Below are positions 30,884 through 40,800 of a stretch of 64,000 nt of DNA, in pieces. Every line of letters starts with the position of its first letter. Within the stretch, counting starts at the first letter, position 1. The stretch spans positions 1,925,698 through 1,989,697 of the forward strand of contig VZQC01012403.1 in the NCBI GenBank assembly GCA_009823505.1. The letters are read 5' to 3'. This DNA comes from Rhizomys pruinosus (lineage: Eukaryota > Chordata > Mammalia > Rodentia > Spalacidae). A model generated the notes under the pieces. It did not search any database and was not told the DNA's origin. It worked only from the letters and a program-made list of their open reading frames with translations. The translations under genes were made by a program, and so were the position numbers.

Positions 30884-31810
30884 TTAGGAGCAAATTTGTC
30901 TCTTCCTGAACTGCTTCATGGCACTTTTCATCTCCTCATTCCTCAGGGTGTAAATGAGCGGATTCAGCAAAGGGGTGACCATTGTATAGAACACAGACAC
31001 CACTTTGTCGACAGAGAAACTGGCATCTGGCCTAGTGTAGAGGAAGATGCACGGACCAAAGAAGAGGGCAACCACCATGAAGTGGGCTGAGCAGGTGGAC
31101 AGAGCTTTCCGACGCCCTTCTGCTGACTGTTTGCGAAGAGAAAACAGGATGACTGTGTAGGAAGTAACCAAGGCCAGAAAACAGGTGAGAGAGATGGTTC
31201 CGCTATTGGACACAATCAGCATTCCTGTGAGATATGTATCTGTGCAGGCCAGCTTGATGACAGGGGGTACATCACAGAAGTAGCTATCAATAATGTTGGG
31301 ACCACAGTAGGGTAGACGAATGGTCAGGAAGGTCTGCACAAGTGAGTGGACAGTACCTCCCAGCCAGAGCACAAAGACAAGCTGTACACAAACTTTCATG
31401 TTCATTACAGTGGGATAATGCAATGGAATACAGATAGCTACGTAACGATCATATGCCATAACGGTCAGCAGAAAGATCTCAGCACAAGCAAAAAAATGCA
31501 GGAAGAAGAGCTGGGCAATGCAATTGTCAAAGGAAATGGTCTTTCTCTCTAAAAGGAATCCCTCCAGCATCTTGGGCACGGTGACAGATGAGTGGCAGAC
31601 ATCAATAAAGGACAGATTGCTCAGGAAGAAATACATGGGAATATGGAGACGTGGACTAAAGGCTATGATAACAATAATGAGAATGTTCCCCAAAAGGGTT
31701 AAAACATAAGTAACTGAAAATGCTATGAAAAACGGTATCTCCAAGACCCTGTTGTCAGTGAGGCCCAGGAAGACAAATTCAGTCACTCTTGTTTGATTTA
31801 GAGTGCCCAT
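30884..31810 (-). CDS. Or4e2: Olfactory receptor, family 4 subfamily E (Or4e2-like)
   Basis: An intact 308-residue odorant receptor on the minus strand, ATG at 31808-31810 and TAA at 30884-30886. It is a seven-transmembrane GPCR of olfactory cilia. Visible hallmarks: N5-Q-T glycosylation site; IPMYFFL at 57-63 (usual LHTPMY has T at 57, here I); MAYDRYVAIC at 118-127; loop-2 cysteines 169, 179 and 189 with TM3 Cys97; KALSTC at 235-240; PLLNPLIYTLRN at 280-291. The N-terminus (LNQTRVTEFVFLGLTDN) and C-terminus match what I know of OR4E2. Mouse Or4e2 (MOR244-3, Olfr1509) is known as a copper-assisted receptor for the male-mouse urine thiol MTMT, and His105 was reported as important; His105 is present here with Cys97 and Cys109. 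That this ortholog has the same ligand is inference. Confidence 0.95.
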   Translation of the reverse strand: MGTLNQTRVTEFVFLGLTDNRVLEIPFFIAFSVTYVLTLLGNILIIVIIAFSPRLHIPMYFFLSNLSFIDVCHSSVTVPKMLEGFLLERKTISFDNCIAQLFFLHFFACAEIFLLTVMAYDRYVAICIPLHYPTVMNMKVCVQLVFVLWLGGTVHSLVQTFLTIRLPYCGPNIIDSYFCDVPPVIKLACTDTYLTGMLIVSNSGTISLTCFLALVTSYTVILFSLRKQSAEGRRKALSTCSAHFMVVALFFGPCIFLYTRPDASFSVDKVVSVFYTMVTPLLNPLIYTLRNEEMKSAMKQFRKRQICS

Positions 31811-31831
31811 CCAACACGTGTTCCAAAGGAC

Positions 31832-31851
31832 CTAGAGGAGGGTGAAAGTTA
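31832..31851 (-). promoter_or_regulatory. Probable splice acceptor upstream of Or4e2
   Basis: On the minus strand aactttcaccctcctctag ends 21 bases before the ATG, a pyrimidine-rich acceptor as expected for the coding exon of an olfactory receptor. The same layout is seen at Or4e1. Confidence 0.5.
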
Positions 31852-32747
31852 GATTATGCTTAATGTTATCAGAATAGAAGTAACTGACATGACTGGTTTC
31901 CTATTGTAGATGTGATCTGTGAGTTTTAACATGAATAAATATATTATCCAAAATCCTTACCCATTACTTACCTGGCTCTTTTCATTTCATACTAATCCAC
32001 TAATAGTATCAAATCAGTATTCCAAAACCATAAAACCACCCACTGAACCCACTCAGTATTTGACTCCTGCTACTAAGCTGTCAAAACCTCGACAGTTGCC
32101 TGCAATTTGCTTCTCTCAATGTGGTGTCCTTCTACTTCCCTTGTGTCCCCTCTGCCCAAACAACTTCCTCTGCTTCCATCATACTACCCTGGGAAAACAT
32201 GCCCTCTAATCAATCATCCCTCCCTACCTCCTCACTGGCTATTAAAATACAGTTCATCCTTCACTTTTTACTATCTCAAAGTACTGCCTTTAGGAAAACT
32301 GTCCTGATTCAATCAAAGCATGCTTCCCCCCCCCATAACCCTTTTATGGTGCTTAACTATAAAAAAAAATTAAGACTTATTTTTGATCCTCACTAAACTT
32401 TCCTTAAAAGTAATAAGCACACATGACTTCACTCTTACAGCACTTAGCAGTGCCCTACGCACTGTACGTATGCATAAAATATTTTGTTTAAATTGAGTTA
32501 ATTTCTTAGGCTAAAGATTAATCCAATCAAATAATACTCACAAAACTTAATTGTCTTCATTCTGGAATATGGCTTGTCCCCTAAACAATTTTATTATTCA
32601 AATACTGTTGCATTGCTCCTAATTTGAAATCAACAAAACTTGACTAGAATTATATACAGCCATTACCAATGATAGTGACAAAGGATTACCAACTTGAAAA
32701 CTATTGAAACATAATACACAATGAGATAAGATTGATTCAGAATTCTT
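31852..32747. other. Upstream region of Or4e2, unassigned
   Basis: About 900 bases without a recognised repeat. The promoter and non-coding first exon(s) of Or4e2 probably lie here or further right; I could not place them. Confidence 0.4.
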
Positions 32748-32750
32748 TTT

Positions 32751-32818
<68 letters not shown>

Positions 32819-32826
32819 GAAAAAGA
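32748..32826. repeat. Poly(T)-poly(A) inverted run
   Basis: Around 41 T (32753-32793) followed directly by about 25 A (32794-32818), then aagaaaaag. Could be two SINE/L1 tails joined head to head, or an assembly artefact. Confidence 0.9.
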
Positions 32827-32989
32827 AAAAAAGAAGTATATACAAATTAACTTATGAATATGTACATGTTTTGAATATGCATAGTAAGTGAAAGTATATA
32901 CACATACATATGTGCATGTGTATGAATATTTATACACATAGATCTCTTGATTCCTTCCTTTATTCCATTTTTCCCTTTTTTTTCCCTTT

Positions 32990-33400
32990 GATCTTTTTTG
33001 AGATAGGGTCTCCCTGTAGCTTCAGCTGTCCTGGAACGCCCTATGTAGACCAGGCTGGCCTTGAACTCACAGAGATCTGCCTGACCCTGCTTCCTCCACG
33101 GCTGCGATTAAAAGGCATGTGCTGGGGCTGAAGAGATAGCCTAAGCAGTTAAGAGCGCCGACTGGCTCTTGCAGAGGACCTGGGTTCTGATCCCAGCAAC
33201 CCACATGGCGGCCGAGAGCTACGTCTGATAACTCCAATCCAGGAAGAACTCCAGTACCAGGGGAGTCCGAACCCGTCTTCGACCTCCGCGGCATGCAGAC
33301 ACGGGTGCACAGACCTGCATGGCAGACATACATTCATACACATACAAAATAATAAATCAAAATTAAAAAAAATAAAGGCATGTGCCACCTTGCCTGGCTA
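32990..33400 (-). mobile_element. B1 SINE split by a B2
   Basis: Reverse B1 (gatcttttttgagatagggtc...) is interrupted after aaaggcatgtg by a forward B2 at about 33123-33372, and resumes at aaaggcatgtgccaccttgcctgg. The shared aaaggcatgtg is the B2 target duplication. Confidence 0.88.
33123..33372 (+). mobile_element. B2 SINE (long variant) with many indels
   Basis: Forward B2 (ggggctgaagagatagcctaagcagttaagagcgccg). Compared with sister copies it has many one-base indels, consistent with low sequence quality near the gap. Confidence 0.88.
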
Positions 33401-33411
33401 GAAAATAAATT

Positions 33412-33650
33412 TTGTTAGTATTACTATTTTTCTTTATGTGTATGAGTGTATTGCCTGCACGTGAATAAGAGCACCCGTGCAATGCCCATACAGCTCTTTT
33501 TTTTTGGCTTATTTATTTATCTATTTATTATTTTTTATGTATATGAGTGTACTGTCTGCATGTAGGTTGGTGCACCTGTGTCATGCAATGCTGCGGAGGT
33601 AGAAGAGGTGTCAGCTTCCCTGGAACTGGAGTTAAAGACAAGGTTTTTTT
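33412..33650 (-). mobile_element. Two partial reverse B2 SINEs
   Basis: A first reverse B2 head (ttatgtgtatgagtgtattgcctgcacgtg) is cut at about 33490 and a second begins at 33535 (atgtatatgagtgtactgtctgcatgtagg) and runs to gagttaaagac. Confidence 0.75.
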
Positions 33651-33689
33651 TTTGTTGTTGTTTGTTGGAATTTTTTTTTTTTTTTTCTT

Positions 33690-33856
33690 CTTGTTTTTTG
33701 TGCTTTGTGTAGACAGGGTATCCCTGTAGCCCCCAGCTGTCGCTGGAACTCACTTGTAAGACCAGCCTGACCTTGAACTACACAATACGATCCCCCAACC
33801 TACCTCGTGGCCTCCAATGAGCTGAGTATAAAAAGGTTGCACCACATCACGACCGC

Positions 33857-33858
<2 letters not shown>
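33690..33858 (-). mobile_element. Degraded or badly read B1 SINE
   Basis: Reverse B1 with an unusually high density of indels (cagctgtcgctggaactcacttgtaagaccagcctg). I suspect sequencing error near the gap. Confidence 0.6.
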
Positions 33859-33879
<21 letters not shown>

Positions 33880-33887
<8 letters not shown>

Positions 33888-34029
33888 GTTTTTATTGATG
33901 CTGTGGCATTTCATACATTTTTCCAATTCAGTTCAGGCTATTTCCCTTTCTCCTCCCCCCCCCTTTTTTTTTTTTATTTTTTTAAAATAATAAATATTTT
34001 TCTCTTAGTTTTTTTTTTCTTTTCTCCGG
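33880..34029 (-). mobile_element. L1 3' end, cut by assembly gap
   Basis: tttttattgatgctgtggcatttcatacatttttccaattcagttc is the reverse complement of the L1 3' terminus used by other L1s in this window. It runs into the N block. Confidence 0.7.
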
Positions 34030-34156
34030 NNNNNNNNNNNNNNNNNNNNNNNNNNNNNNNNNNNNNNNNNNNNNNNNNNNNNNNNNNNNNNNNNNNNNNN
34101 NNNNNNNNNNNNNNNNNNNNNNNNNNNNNNNNNNNNNNNNNNNNNNNNNNNNNNNN
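34030..34156. other. Assembly gap (127 N)
   Basis: 127 consecutive N. Sequence on both sides is low-complexity or SINE-derived. Confidence 1.
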
Positions 34157-34315
34157 TTTTTTTTTTTTTGGTCTTTTTGAGACAGGTTCTCCCTGTAGCC
34201 CCAGCTGTCCTGGAACTCACTTTGTAGACCAGGCTGGCCTTGAACTCACAGCGATCCACCTACCTGTGCCTCCCAAGTGCTGAGATTAAAGGAGTGCACC
34301 ACCACGCCTGACTCT
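34157..34315 (-). mobile_element. B1 SINE
   Basis: Reverse B1 with poly-T at the gap edge, ending caccaccacgcctgac. Confidence 0.93.
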
Positions 34316-34510
34316 TTTTTCTATTTTTACATATTTCTAAAAGAATAGAAGATATATGTTTAAGAATGCACATCAATTTCAACATTGTTTACTTCCAGAA
34401 GTACAGAATTAAAAGGAATAGTATGATTTTATTAATTCTTATATTACATTCTATGATTGCTTTAAATTTATACAAGATGGTTCAAAAAAGAGTATTAAAA
34501 AGAAAAAAGG

Positions 34511-34665
34511 AGCCAGGCGTGGTGGTGCACACCTTTAATCCTAGCACTCGGGAGGCAGAGGCAAGCAGATCTTTGTGAGTTCAAGGCCATCCTGGTCTAC
34601 AGAGTGAGTTCCAGGACAGCTGGGGCTACAGAGAGACCCTGCCTCGAAAAGACCAAAAAAAAGAA
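34511..34665 (+). mobile_element. B1 SINE
   Basis: Forward B1 from agccaggcgtggtggtgcacacc to gcctcgaaaagaccaaaaaaaag. Confidence 0.94.
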
Positions 34666-34759
34666 AAAAAGAAAAAAGGAAAATGGTCACTTCATAGTAT
34701 TGCAAGTAATATGCTCCTTCTCTGTGTCTAAGAAATTATAAAATGGCTGTACTTTTTAT

Positions 34760-34882
34760 TGTTTTGTCTTGCTTTTGAGACAAGTTCTCACTATGCCACT
34801 CAGGGTGGCCTTAAATTTGCAATCTTCTTGTCTCGCCACCTGAGTGCTGGGATCATAGTCATGCACAAATACATCCAGCTAT
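34760..34882 (-). mobile_element. Proto-B1-type SINE
   Basis: Reverse 7SL-like: ttgagacaagttctcactatgccactcagggtggcc, gagtgctgggatcatagtcatgcac. Confidence 0.65.
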
Positions 34883-34956
34883 TATCATATTTTTTATAAA
34901 GAAACATGTTTCTGCTGTCCACATCTCTGCACCACAAAAGGTTGTCATTAAAACAT

Positions 34957-35190
34957 GGGCTGGAGAGATGGTCTAGCAGTTAAGAGCACCAACTGTTCTT
35001 GCAGAGGACCTGGGTTCCATCCCCAACACCCACATGGCAGCCAAGAACCATCTTTAACTCCAGTTCCGGAGGAATCCGACACCTTCTTCTGACCTCCACA
35101 GCATTGCACGACATGGGTGCACAAACCTACATGCAGACAGTACATTCATACACATAAAAAAATAAATAAATAAAATTAAAAAAAAAAAAA
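34957..35190 (+). mobile_element. B2 SINE (short variant)
   Basis: Forward B2: gggctggagagatggtctagcagttaagagcacc, aactccagttccggagg, tail aataaataaataaaat. Flanking aaaacatg occurs at both ends. Confidence 0.92.
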
Positions 35191-35237
35191 CATGAAGCCA
35201 CAATGCACATTTCACTTTCATTTTAAAATAATCCAAC

Positions 35238-35372
35238 AGGCTAGGCTTGGTGGTGCTCACCTTTATTCCCAGCACTCAGGAGGCAGAAGCCAGCCTGGTC
35301 TACATAGCAAGTACCAAGTACCAGACCAGGTGGGGCTACAAGGAGACCCTGTCCAAACAGAAAAAAAAAATG
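35238..35372 (+). mobile_element. B1 SINE, internally deleted
   Basis: Forward B1 ggctaggcttggtggtgctcacc with part of the middle missing after gaggcagaagc, then gccagcctggtctacatagc. Confidence 0.85.
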
Positions 35373-35383
35373 CATTCAGGTTT

Positions 35384-35560
35384 GGGGCTGGAGAGATGAC
35401 TCAGCAGTTTAAGGGCATTGGCTGTTCTTGTAGAGGACCTAGATTCAATTCCCAGCACCCACTAACAACTGCCTATAGCTCCAGATCCAGACTTTCTGAT
35501 GCCCTCTTCTGGCCTACATGGGCATTACATGCATGTGGTGTACTCACACAGAAAAAAAAA
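35384..35560 (+). mobile_element. B2 SINE, 3' shortened
   Basis: Forward B2: ggggctggagagatgactcagcagtttaaggg, ccctcttctggcctacatgggc, ending at acacagaaaaaaaaa. Confidence 0.85.
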
Positions 35561-35562
35561 TT

Positions 35563-35712
35563 TTTTTTGTCTTTTTGAGACAGGGTCTCCCTGTAGTCCC
35601 AGCTGGCCTGGAACTCCCTATGTAGAACAGACTGGCCTTGAACTCACAGAGATCTGCCTACCCCTCCCTCCCAAGGGCTGGGATTAAAGGTGTACACCAC
35701 AATGCCTGGCTA
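35563..35712 (-). mobile_element. B1 SINE
   Basis: Reverse B1 from ttttttgtctttttgagacaggg to caccacaatgcctggc. Confidence 0.93.
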
Positions 35713-35734
35713 GAAAATAAATTTTGTTAGTATT

Positions 35735-35946
35735 ATTGTTTTTACTTTATGTGTATGAGTGTATTGCCTGCACGTATAAAAGTGCATCCGTGTTGTGCAA
35801 TGCCCACAGAGGTCAGAGAAGAAGTCAGATCCCCTGGAACTGGAGTTATGGACAGTTGTTAGCCACCATGTGGGTGCTGGGAATCAAATTCAAGTCCTCT
35901 GGAAAAGCAGCCAGTGCTCTTAACCTCTGAGCCACCTCTCCAGCCC
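35735..35946 (-). mobile_element. B2 SINE
   Basis: Reverse B2: ttatgtgtatgagtgtattgcctgcacgt to gtgctcttaacctctgagccacctctccagcc. With the preceding B1 and spacer it duplicates 33.0-33.49 kb. Confidence 0.9.
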
Positions 35947-36113
35947 CCAAAATAATTCTTTAATCTAATAGGAAGTATTGGATTTAAGATTAACTAAAAT
36001 TCATAAAAATAAGATAATCATTTGGTATTTCTATATGCTTCCTAGGGCAGTATGTGATAACTACTTCGTCTTCACCACAGGTGTGTTTACAGGGTGTTAG
36101 CAAAAAAGAGTTT

Positions 36114-36262
36114 AGGCCTGGCATGGTGGCACACATCCTTAATCCCAGCACTTGAGGGAGAGGCAGGCAGGTGGATCCAAATGAGATGGAGGTCAGCCTG
36201 GTCTACATAGCAAGTTACAGGCCAGCAAGGAATACAGGGAGACTCTGTCGAAAAAAAAAAAA
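36114..36262 (+). mobile_element. B1 SINE
   Basis: Forward B1 from aggcctggcatggtggcacac to gagactctgtcg and an A-run. Confidence 0.92.
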
Positions 36263-36274
36263 AAGCTGACTGGG

Positions 36275-36375
36275 AAAATAGCAGTATTTCTGTGCTTCAG
36301 TTTCCTCATCTGTATAAATGGAAATACTAAAGCCTGATTTGTGGAACTATACAATAAATAAATATTGACATACTA
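36275..36375 (+). mobile_element. MIR fragment
   Basis: tctgtgcttcagtttcctcatctgtataaatggaaatac is the conserved MIR core in forward orientation. Confidence 0.75.
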
Positions 36376-36405
36376 TGTTTGAAATGAGTCTGGGAATTTT
36401 ATTGC

Positions 36406-36496
36406 TGGTTTGGTTTGGGTTTTGGTTGGTTGGTTGGTTGGTTGGTTGGTTGGTTGGTTGGTTGGCTGGCTGGTTGGTTGGTTGGTTGGGTTGGGT
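36406..36496. repeat. GGTT tetranucleotide microsatellite
   Basis: About 20 (ggtt) units on the plus strand with ggct interruptions near 36463-36471. Confidence 0.95.
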
Positions 36497-36620
36497 TGAG
36501 ATTTTTATGTTTTTCTTTTAAGGGTACAAGGATTTGAGATAAGGTCTCAATATGTTTCCCAAACTCGTCCTGCCTTTTGAGTGCTAGAATTATACAGACA
36601 CGCACAAATATACCTAGCTA
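36497..36620 (-). mobile_element. Proto-B1-like remnant
   Basis: Weak reverse 7SL-like sequence: gagataaggtctcaatatgtttccc, gagtgctagaattatacagac, cctagct. Confidence 0.45.
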
Positions 36621-36947
36621 AGTCATTTTCCCTGATAACAGAGGGACCCCTGTGAGATGGTGTCTCCAGAAGTTTCCCTAAGTGAGAAATATGGGTTTTA
36701 TCACTTAAAACAAGAGCATGAAAAATCAAGTGAAAGTAAAAGGTGGGGCGTAGTTAGATGGCCCAGGTACAAGTTCCCTCAGAGCCAAGGGAGAGAGGAG
36801 AGAGGACACCAATTGATCACGCAATATTTAATGAGCAGTGGTGCAGGATTCTTCCCTCAGATCTTCCCAAGGCTCCCTATTTACCACTTTAAGGTCTCAT
36901 ATAGTTTATAGAGAGCCATTGATCGTTGTAAACAAAAATGTCCTCAG
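36621..36947. other. Unassigned intergenic DNA
   Basis: No recognised element or gene. Confidence 0.4.
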
Positions 36948-37095
36948 CCAGGCATGGTGTTGCACAACTTTAATCCCAGCACTCTGGAGGCAGAGGCAGG
37001 CGGATCTCTGTGAGTTCAAGGCCAGCTGGTCTACAAAGCGAGTTCCAGGACAGCTGGAACTACAGGGAGACTCTGTCTCAAAAACAATAAAAATA
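36948..37095 (+). mobile_element. B1 SINE
   Basis: Forward B1 from agccaggcatggtgttgcacaac to gagactctgtctcaaaaac. Confidence 0.93.
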
Positions 37096-37179
37096 ATAGC
37101 ATAAGCTGTTCTTAACAGAAATATGACCTTGAAACAAAGGTCAGATCAGATCATTCCACCAACTGAGGGCTTTTGGCGA

Positions 37180-37690
37180 TTCTCCACTCACACTGTAAGT
37201 GAGGAGCTCTCCTGTCCTCTCTGCCTTCCCTCCTGCCTCTCTCCCCTCCACTCAGCTCCATTTGTCCTCTTTGTTTATCTTCAAACATTCTGAACACAGA
37301 CCAGTATCAAGACCCTAGCACTGGCTCCCTCCTGTGGTCACAACCCTTTCCCAGGATAGTCAGCACCTTCGTCCTCTCAATGTCTTTAGCCAAACATCAC
37401 TTTTTCAGTGAGGTCTATGCTGATGAGAATATTTAAATAAAAACTTGCCCAGACTCCCCAGAATTCCTGACACTCTTTACCCTGCTCTGCAAGATTTATT
37501 TTTATCTTAAAATACTGTATAATTCATCTATTTGGGAAGGTCATTGTTTATTATCTCCTGTCTCCTGTTCCTAGAATTTGAACCCTGTAGGCAAGGACGT
37601 CTTTTGCTCACAGGAGTACCCAAAGTGTCTCCAAATGTGCATAAAACATAGTAGCAGCTCAATAAATGCTTTGGAAGGATTGCATTTAGT
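37180..37690 (+). mobile_element. LINE-2 3' end, well preserved
   Basis: The passage order is that of L2: ggctccctcctgtgg, aacatcactttttcagtgagg, actctttaccctgctctgc, atactgtataattcatctattt, aaccctgtaggcaaggacgtctt, agcagctcaataaatgctttgg. It is non-coding but unusually complete for so old a repeat. Confidence 0.8.
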
Positions 37691-37809
37691 ATAACACTAG
37701 AATTAGGGTATGAGGGCAATCTGGCTATGGTAGCTGTCATTCCATTGATCACCAAGGTTGATTTGGAAACTGTTAATTGACTGAAGAGGCAGCGTAAGAA
37801 TGAGGGAAA
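37691..37809. other. Unassigned spacer
   Basis: No recognised element. Confidence 0.35.
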
Positions 37810-38740
37810 AAAATTTGCCTGCTATACATCTAACAGAGGATTCCTGTCTGTACTATGCAAGGAACTCAAACTATGGAACTGAACAGAAAGTTCTCAGAAG
37901 AAATGCAAATGGCTAAGAAATATTCCTTTTTATGTTTTGATTGTTAGCCTTAGCCGTTAACAGCTCTGCTATCCCTCCAGCACAAGAAAAAAAATTTTTT
38001 TAAGTGTTCACCATCCTTAGTCATCAGGGAAATGTAAATTAAAACTACTTAGAGATTTCATCTCACCACAGTCAGAATGGCTAAGATTAAGAAGACAAAA
38101 GACAATAATTTTTGGCAAGGCTATGGGGAGAGGGGAATCCCTCATACAATGTTTCTAAGAGTACAAACTAATACAGCCACTGTGGAAATCAGTGTGGCAG
38201 TTCCTCAGAAGACTAGAAACATATCTACCTTATGACCCAACTACACCACTCCCAGGCATACCCCTGAACAACTCTTTTGCCTACCATAGAGACCCATGTT
38301 CATTTCATGTTCACACCTGCTCTATTCACAACAGAATAGAACATCCTAGGTGCCCGCCAACTGATGAATGGATAATGGTACCCATATATAATTGAATTTT
38401 ATTCAGCTGTAAAGAAAAATTAAATTATGAAATTCGAGGTAAATAGATGGAGCTGGAAAACATTACACTAAATGAGGTAACCCAGAAAGACAAGCATAGC
38501 ATGTTCTCACTCATGTGGATCTTAGTGTCAAATCTTCAGATTTGTGTGTTTCATTTGCTTATAGAGTTCAGGAAACTAAAAAGGAAACGTTGGTGGGGTG
38601 GGGAGATATTAAGGGAGGAGAGACAGTAGAACACAGGTGAAATGAAAGGGAAAAGGTGGGAAATGGGGAGTGAAGTCTAAGTGCGGAAAGGGATTGAAGA
38701 GTAGAGCAGAAGAAGGAGGGTTAAATAACTCTAAGGATGT
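37810..38740 (+). mobile_element. LINE-1 ORF2 C-terminal region and 3' end
   Basis: Forward L1: caaggaactcaaactatggaac, agtcatcagggaaatgtaaattaaaac, tggaaatcagtgtggcagttcctcag, cctatgacccaac-type stretch (frame 38192-38395), ttcacaacagaatagaaca and gagctggaaaacattacac, then the 3' UTR. Several stops break ORF2. Confidence 0.85.
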
Positions 38741-39011
38741 TTGGAAAGCCTATGGAAACCTACCATTTTAAAAGCTTCACTTATACTTTCATATAAGAGC
38801 TTCATTGGTGTTGCCCTAACGTGGGATTGTGCTCATCCCAGAAGCCATAGGCTGACAGGTTGACTTGGCTGATCTGGCTGTGTAAACAGGGGTCCCTTCC
38901 CCAGGCACCACTGCCATCCATCAGATAATACAACCTTCCTTGGTAGATTAGTACATATGAGGAACGGTGCTCTCCGGCTAGAACATCCTAAAACGTTCCC
39001 AAAAATAATCA
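38741..39011. other. Unassigned spacer
   Basis: No recognised element. Confidence 0.4.
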
Positions 39012-39232
39012 GGGGCTGGAGAGATGGCTCATTGGCTAAGAGCACTGGTTACTCTTGTAGAGGACCTGGGATCTGTTCCCAGCACCCACATGGTGGCTAA
39101 TAACCAGCTATAACTCAAGTTCTAGGAGATCTGATGTCCTCTTCTGTCCTCTGCAGGCGTTGCATGCACATGGCACACTTACATTCATGCAGGCAAAACA
39201 CGCATAAACACAGAAAATGAATAATTTTAAAA
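39012..39232 (+). mobile_element. B2 SINE, diverged
   Basis: Forward: ggggctggagagatggctcattggctaagagcactgg, gtcctctgcaggcgttgcatgc, tail cataaacacagaaaatgaataa. Confidence 0.85.
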
Positions 39233-39244
39233 ATTTTAATAGAT

Positions 39245-39352
39245 TATCAGAATATAGGGTGAAGAAGCACATGCCCCTAATCCCAGCATTTGGAATGCTG
39301 AAGCAGGGGGATTTCAGTTCAAGGCCACTGTAGGCTACATAGTAAAAATATA
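39245..39352 (+). mobile_element. B1/B4-like fragment
   Basis: gtgaagaagcacatgcccctaatcccagcatttggaatgctgaagc...gttcaaggccactgtaggctac is a diverged 7SL-type monomer. Confidence 0.6.
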
Positions 39353-39359
39353 TTATTAC

Positions 39360-39530
39360 AGCTGGGCACGGTGGTACACACCTTTAATCCCAGCACTTGG
39401 GAGATAGAGGTGGGTGGATCTCTGTGAGTTCAAGGCCAGCCTAGTCTATAGAAAGAGCTCAAGGACAGCTGGTACTAAAAGGGAGACCCTGCCTCAAAAA
39501 TACCAAAAAAAGGAAAAAACTAAAAAATAT
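39360..39530 (+). mobile_element. B1 SINE
   Basis: Forward B1 from agctgggcacggtggtacacacc to ctgcctcaaaaataccaaaaaaagg. Target duplication aaaatatattattaca is seen at both ends. Confidence 0.92.
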
Positions 39531-40654
39531 ATTATTACAAATGAATTTACTAGATCAAATGTTTATGACTCTAAATATGTTCCTAAAAAGATTTCCAAAA
39601 TATGTGCAGGCTTAAATAATTCAATCACAGTTATTCAGCAACTGGTTGAAGTAGAATTTGACCTTTACAAAGCCTACGCACTAAAACACTATGCCATGAT
39701 GCTTTAACACACTGAATGAAAATCAAGCAAGCAAATATACACAGCCTTTAAGGGGCAAGAGGACCTAACCATGCACTCTTCAAAGGAGGGAAAATAGTTC
39801 ATTCATTTCTCATCCCCATAACAAAGTACTTGTCATGAAAGAGGAACTCATTAAATATTTGCTAACTGGAAAAAAAATTTAAGCAATATTACAAATAAAA
39901 AATGAAAAGTCCATATGTTAGGGGGACAAGTTGGCTTATGCATCCACACATGTGTAATCTATAAGGGGAAAACAGAATCTAAAGAACCAGATCCCTAGTG
40001 GGCATGAGCCTCATGCAATGGTGCATATCACATGTGTTGATATTCCTCATAAAATACCGAGCCAGTGAAAATCTTCTCCTGAGGCCTTCACCTGCCTTTT
40101 TACCTTTCTCTCAAGAGCTCCAGAATTCCCACACCAGATCCCCAACACAGACATCAACCACTGCCCCCTTTTGTGATCACTTCTTTGGAGAGTATAGTGA
40201 CCTACCAGAGATTAAAAACCCATGCTTACAGACTCCCAGGTTTAGCCCACTGATGTGTTATTGCATCAGAAATCCCCAAACTGAATAATCTGCCTCTGTC
40301 GTATCTCCTGATCTACCTGGTCTCTGCTTCAGCATTTCAGGACAGAAACTTGGCAAAGATACACTTAGAAGAGGAGCCTTTTGCAAAGGGAAACATAACT
40401 TTCCATCATAGTAACCTGCCATTTTCACTTCAGATAAATCTGTAAAATCCTGAGTTGTCAAGGCCCTGCTTGGATGGATCCATATAGAACAGTCTATATT
40501 CATTAAATGTCAGAGGCTTGGAAAAGCCTGGAACTTGCTCACAGAGACACGCTTCAATCAAACCAATACAGGGACAGAAGCCCCTGAAAAAGAAAGCTGC
40601 ACTCAGGTTTCAAAAATTAAGGCTGTTTAAGATAAAAAAAATTTTAAAAAATAA
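39531..40654. other. Mostly unassigned intergenic DNA
   Basis: About 39790-39870 resembles an L2/MIR end (catgaaagaggaactcattaaatatttgctaac). No gene is apparent; the ORFs of 81-97 codons have no known motif. Confidence 0.4.
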
Positions 40655-40800
40655 TGGGCTGGAGGGATAGTGCAGCCATTAGAGGCTAAGGCTAAGAACA
40701 AAACATTAAAGGTTCAATTCCCAGCACCCACAAATGAGTGCTGTCTCTAGCTGCCCTTCTTGCCCCACGACTCTGCACACACATGCCCCTAAAGAAAAAA
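40655..40800 (+). mobile_element. B3/B2-type fragment
   Basis: gggctggagggatagtgcagccattagagg...ggttcaattcccagcacccac is a diverged B2/B3 head. Confidence 0.65.

Noticed and set aside
33807..34283. 158-codon ORF running through the N block
   Set aside because: It spans undetermined bases and poly-T, so it is not interpretable as coding.
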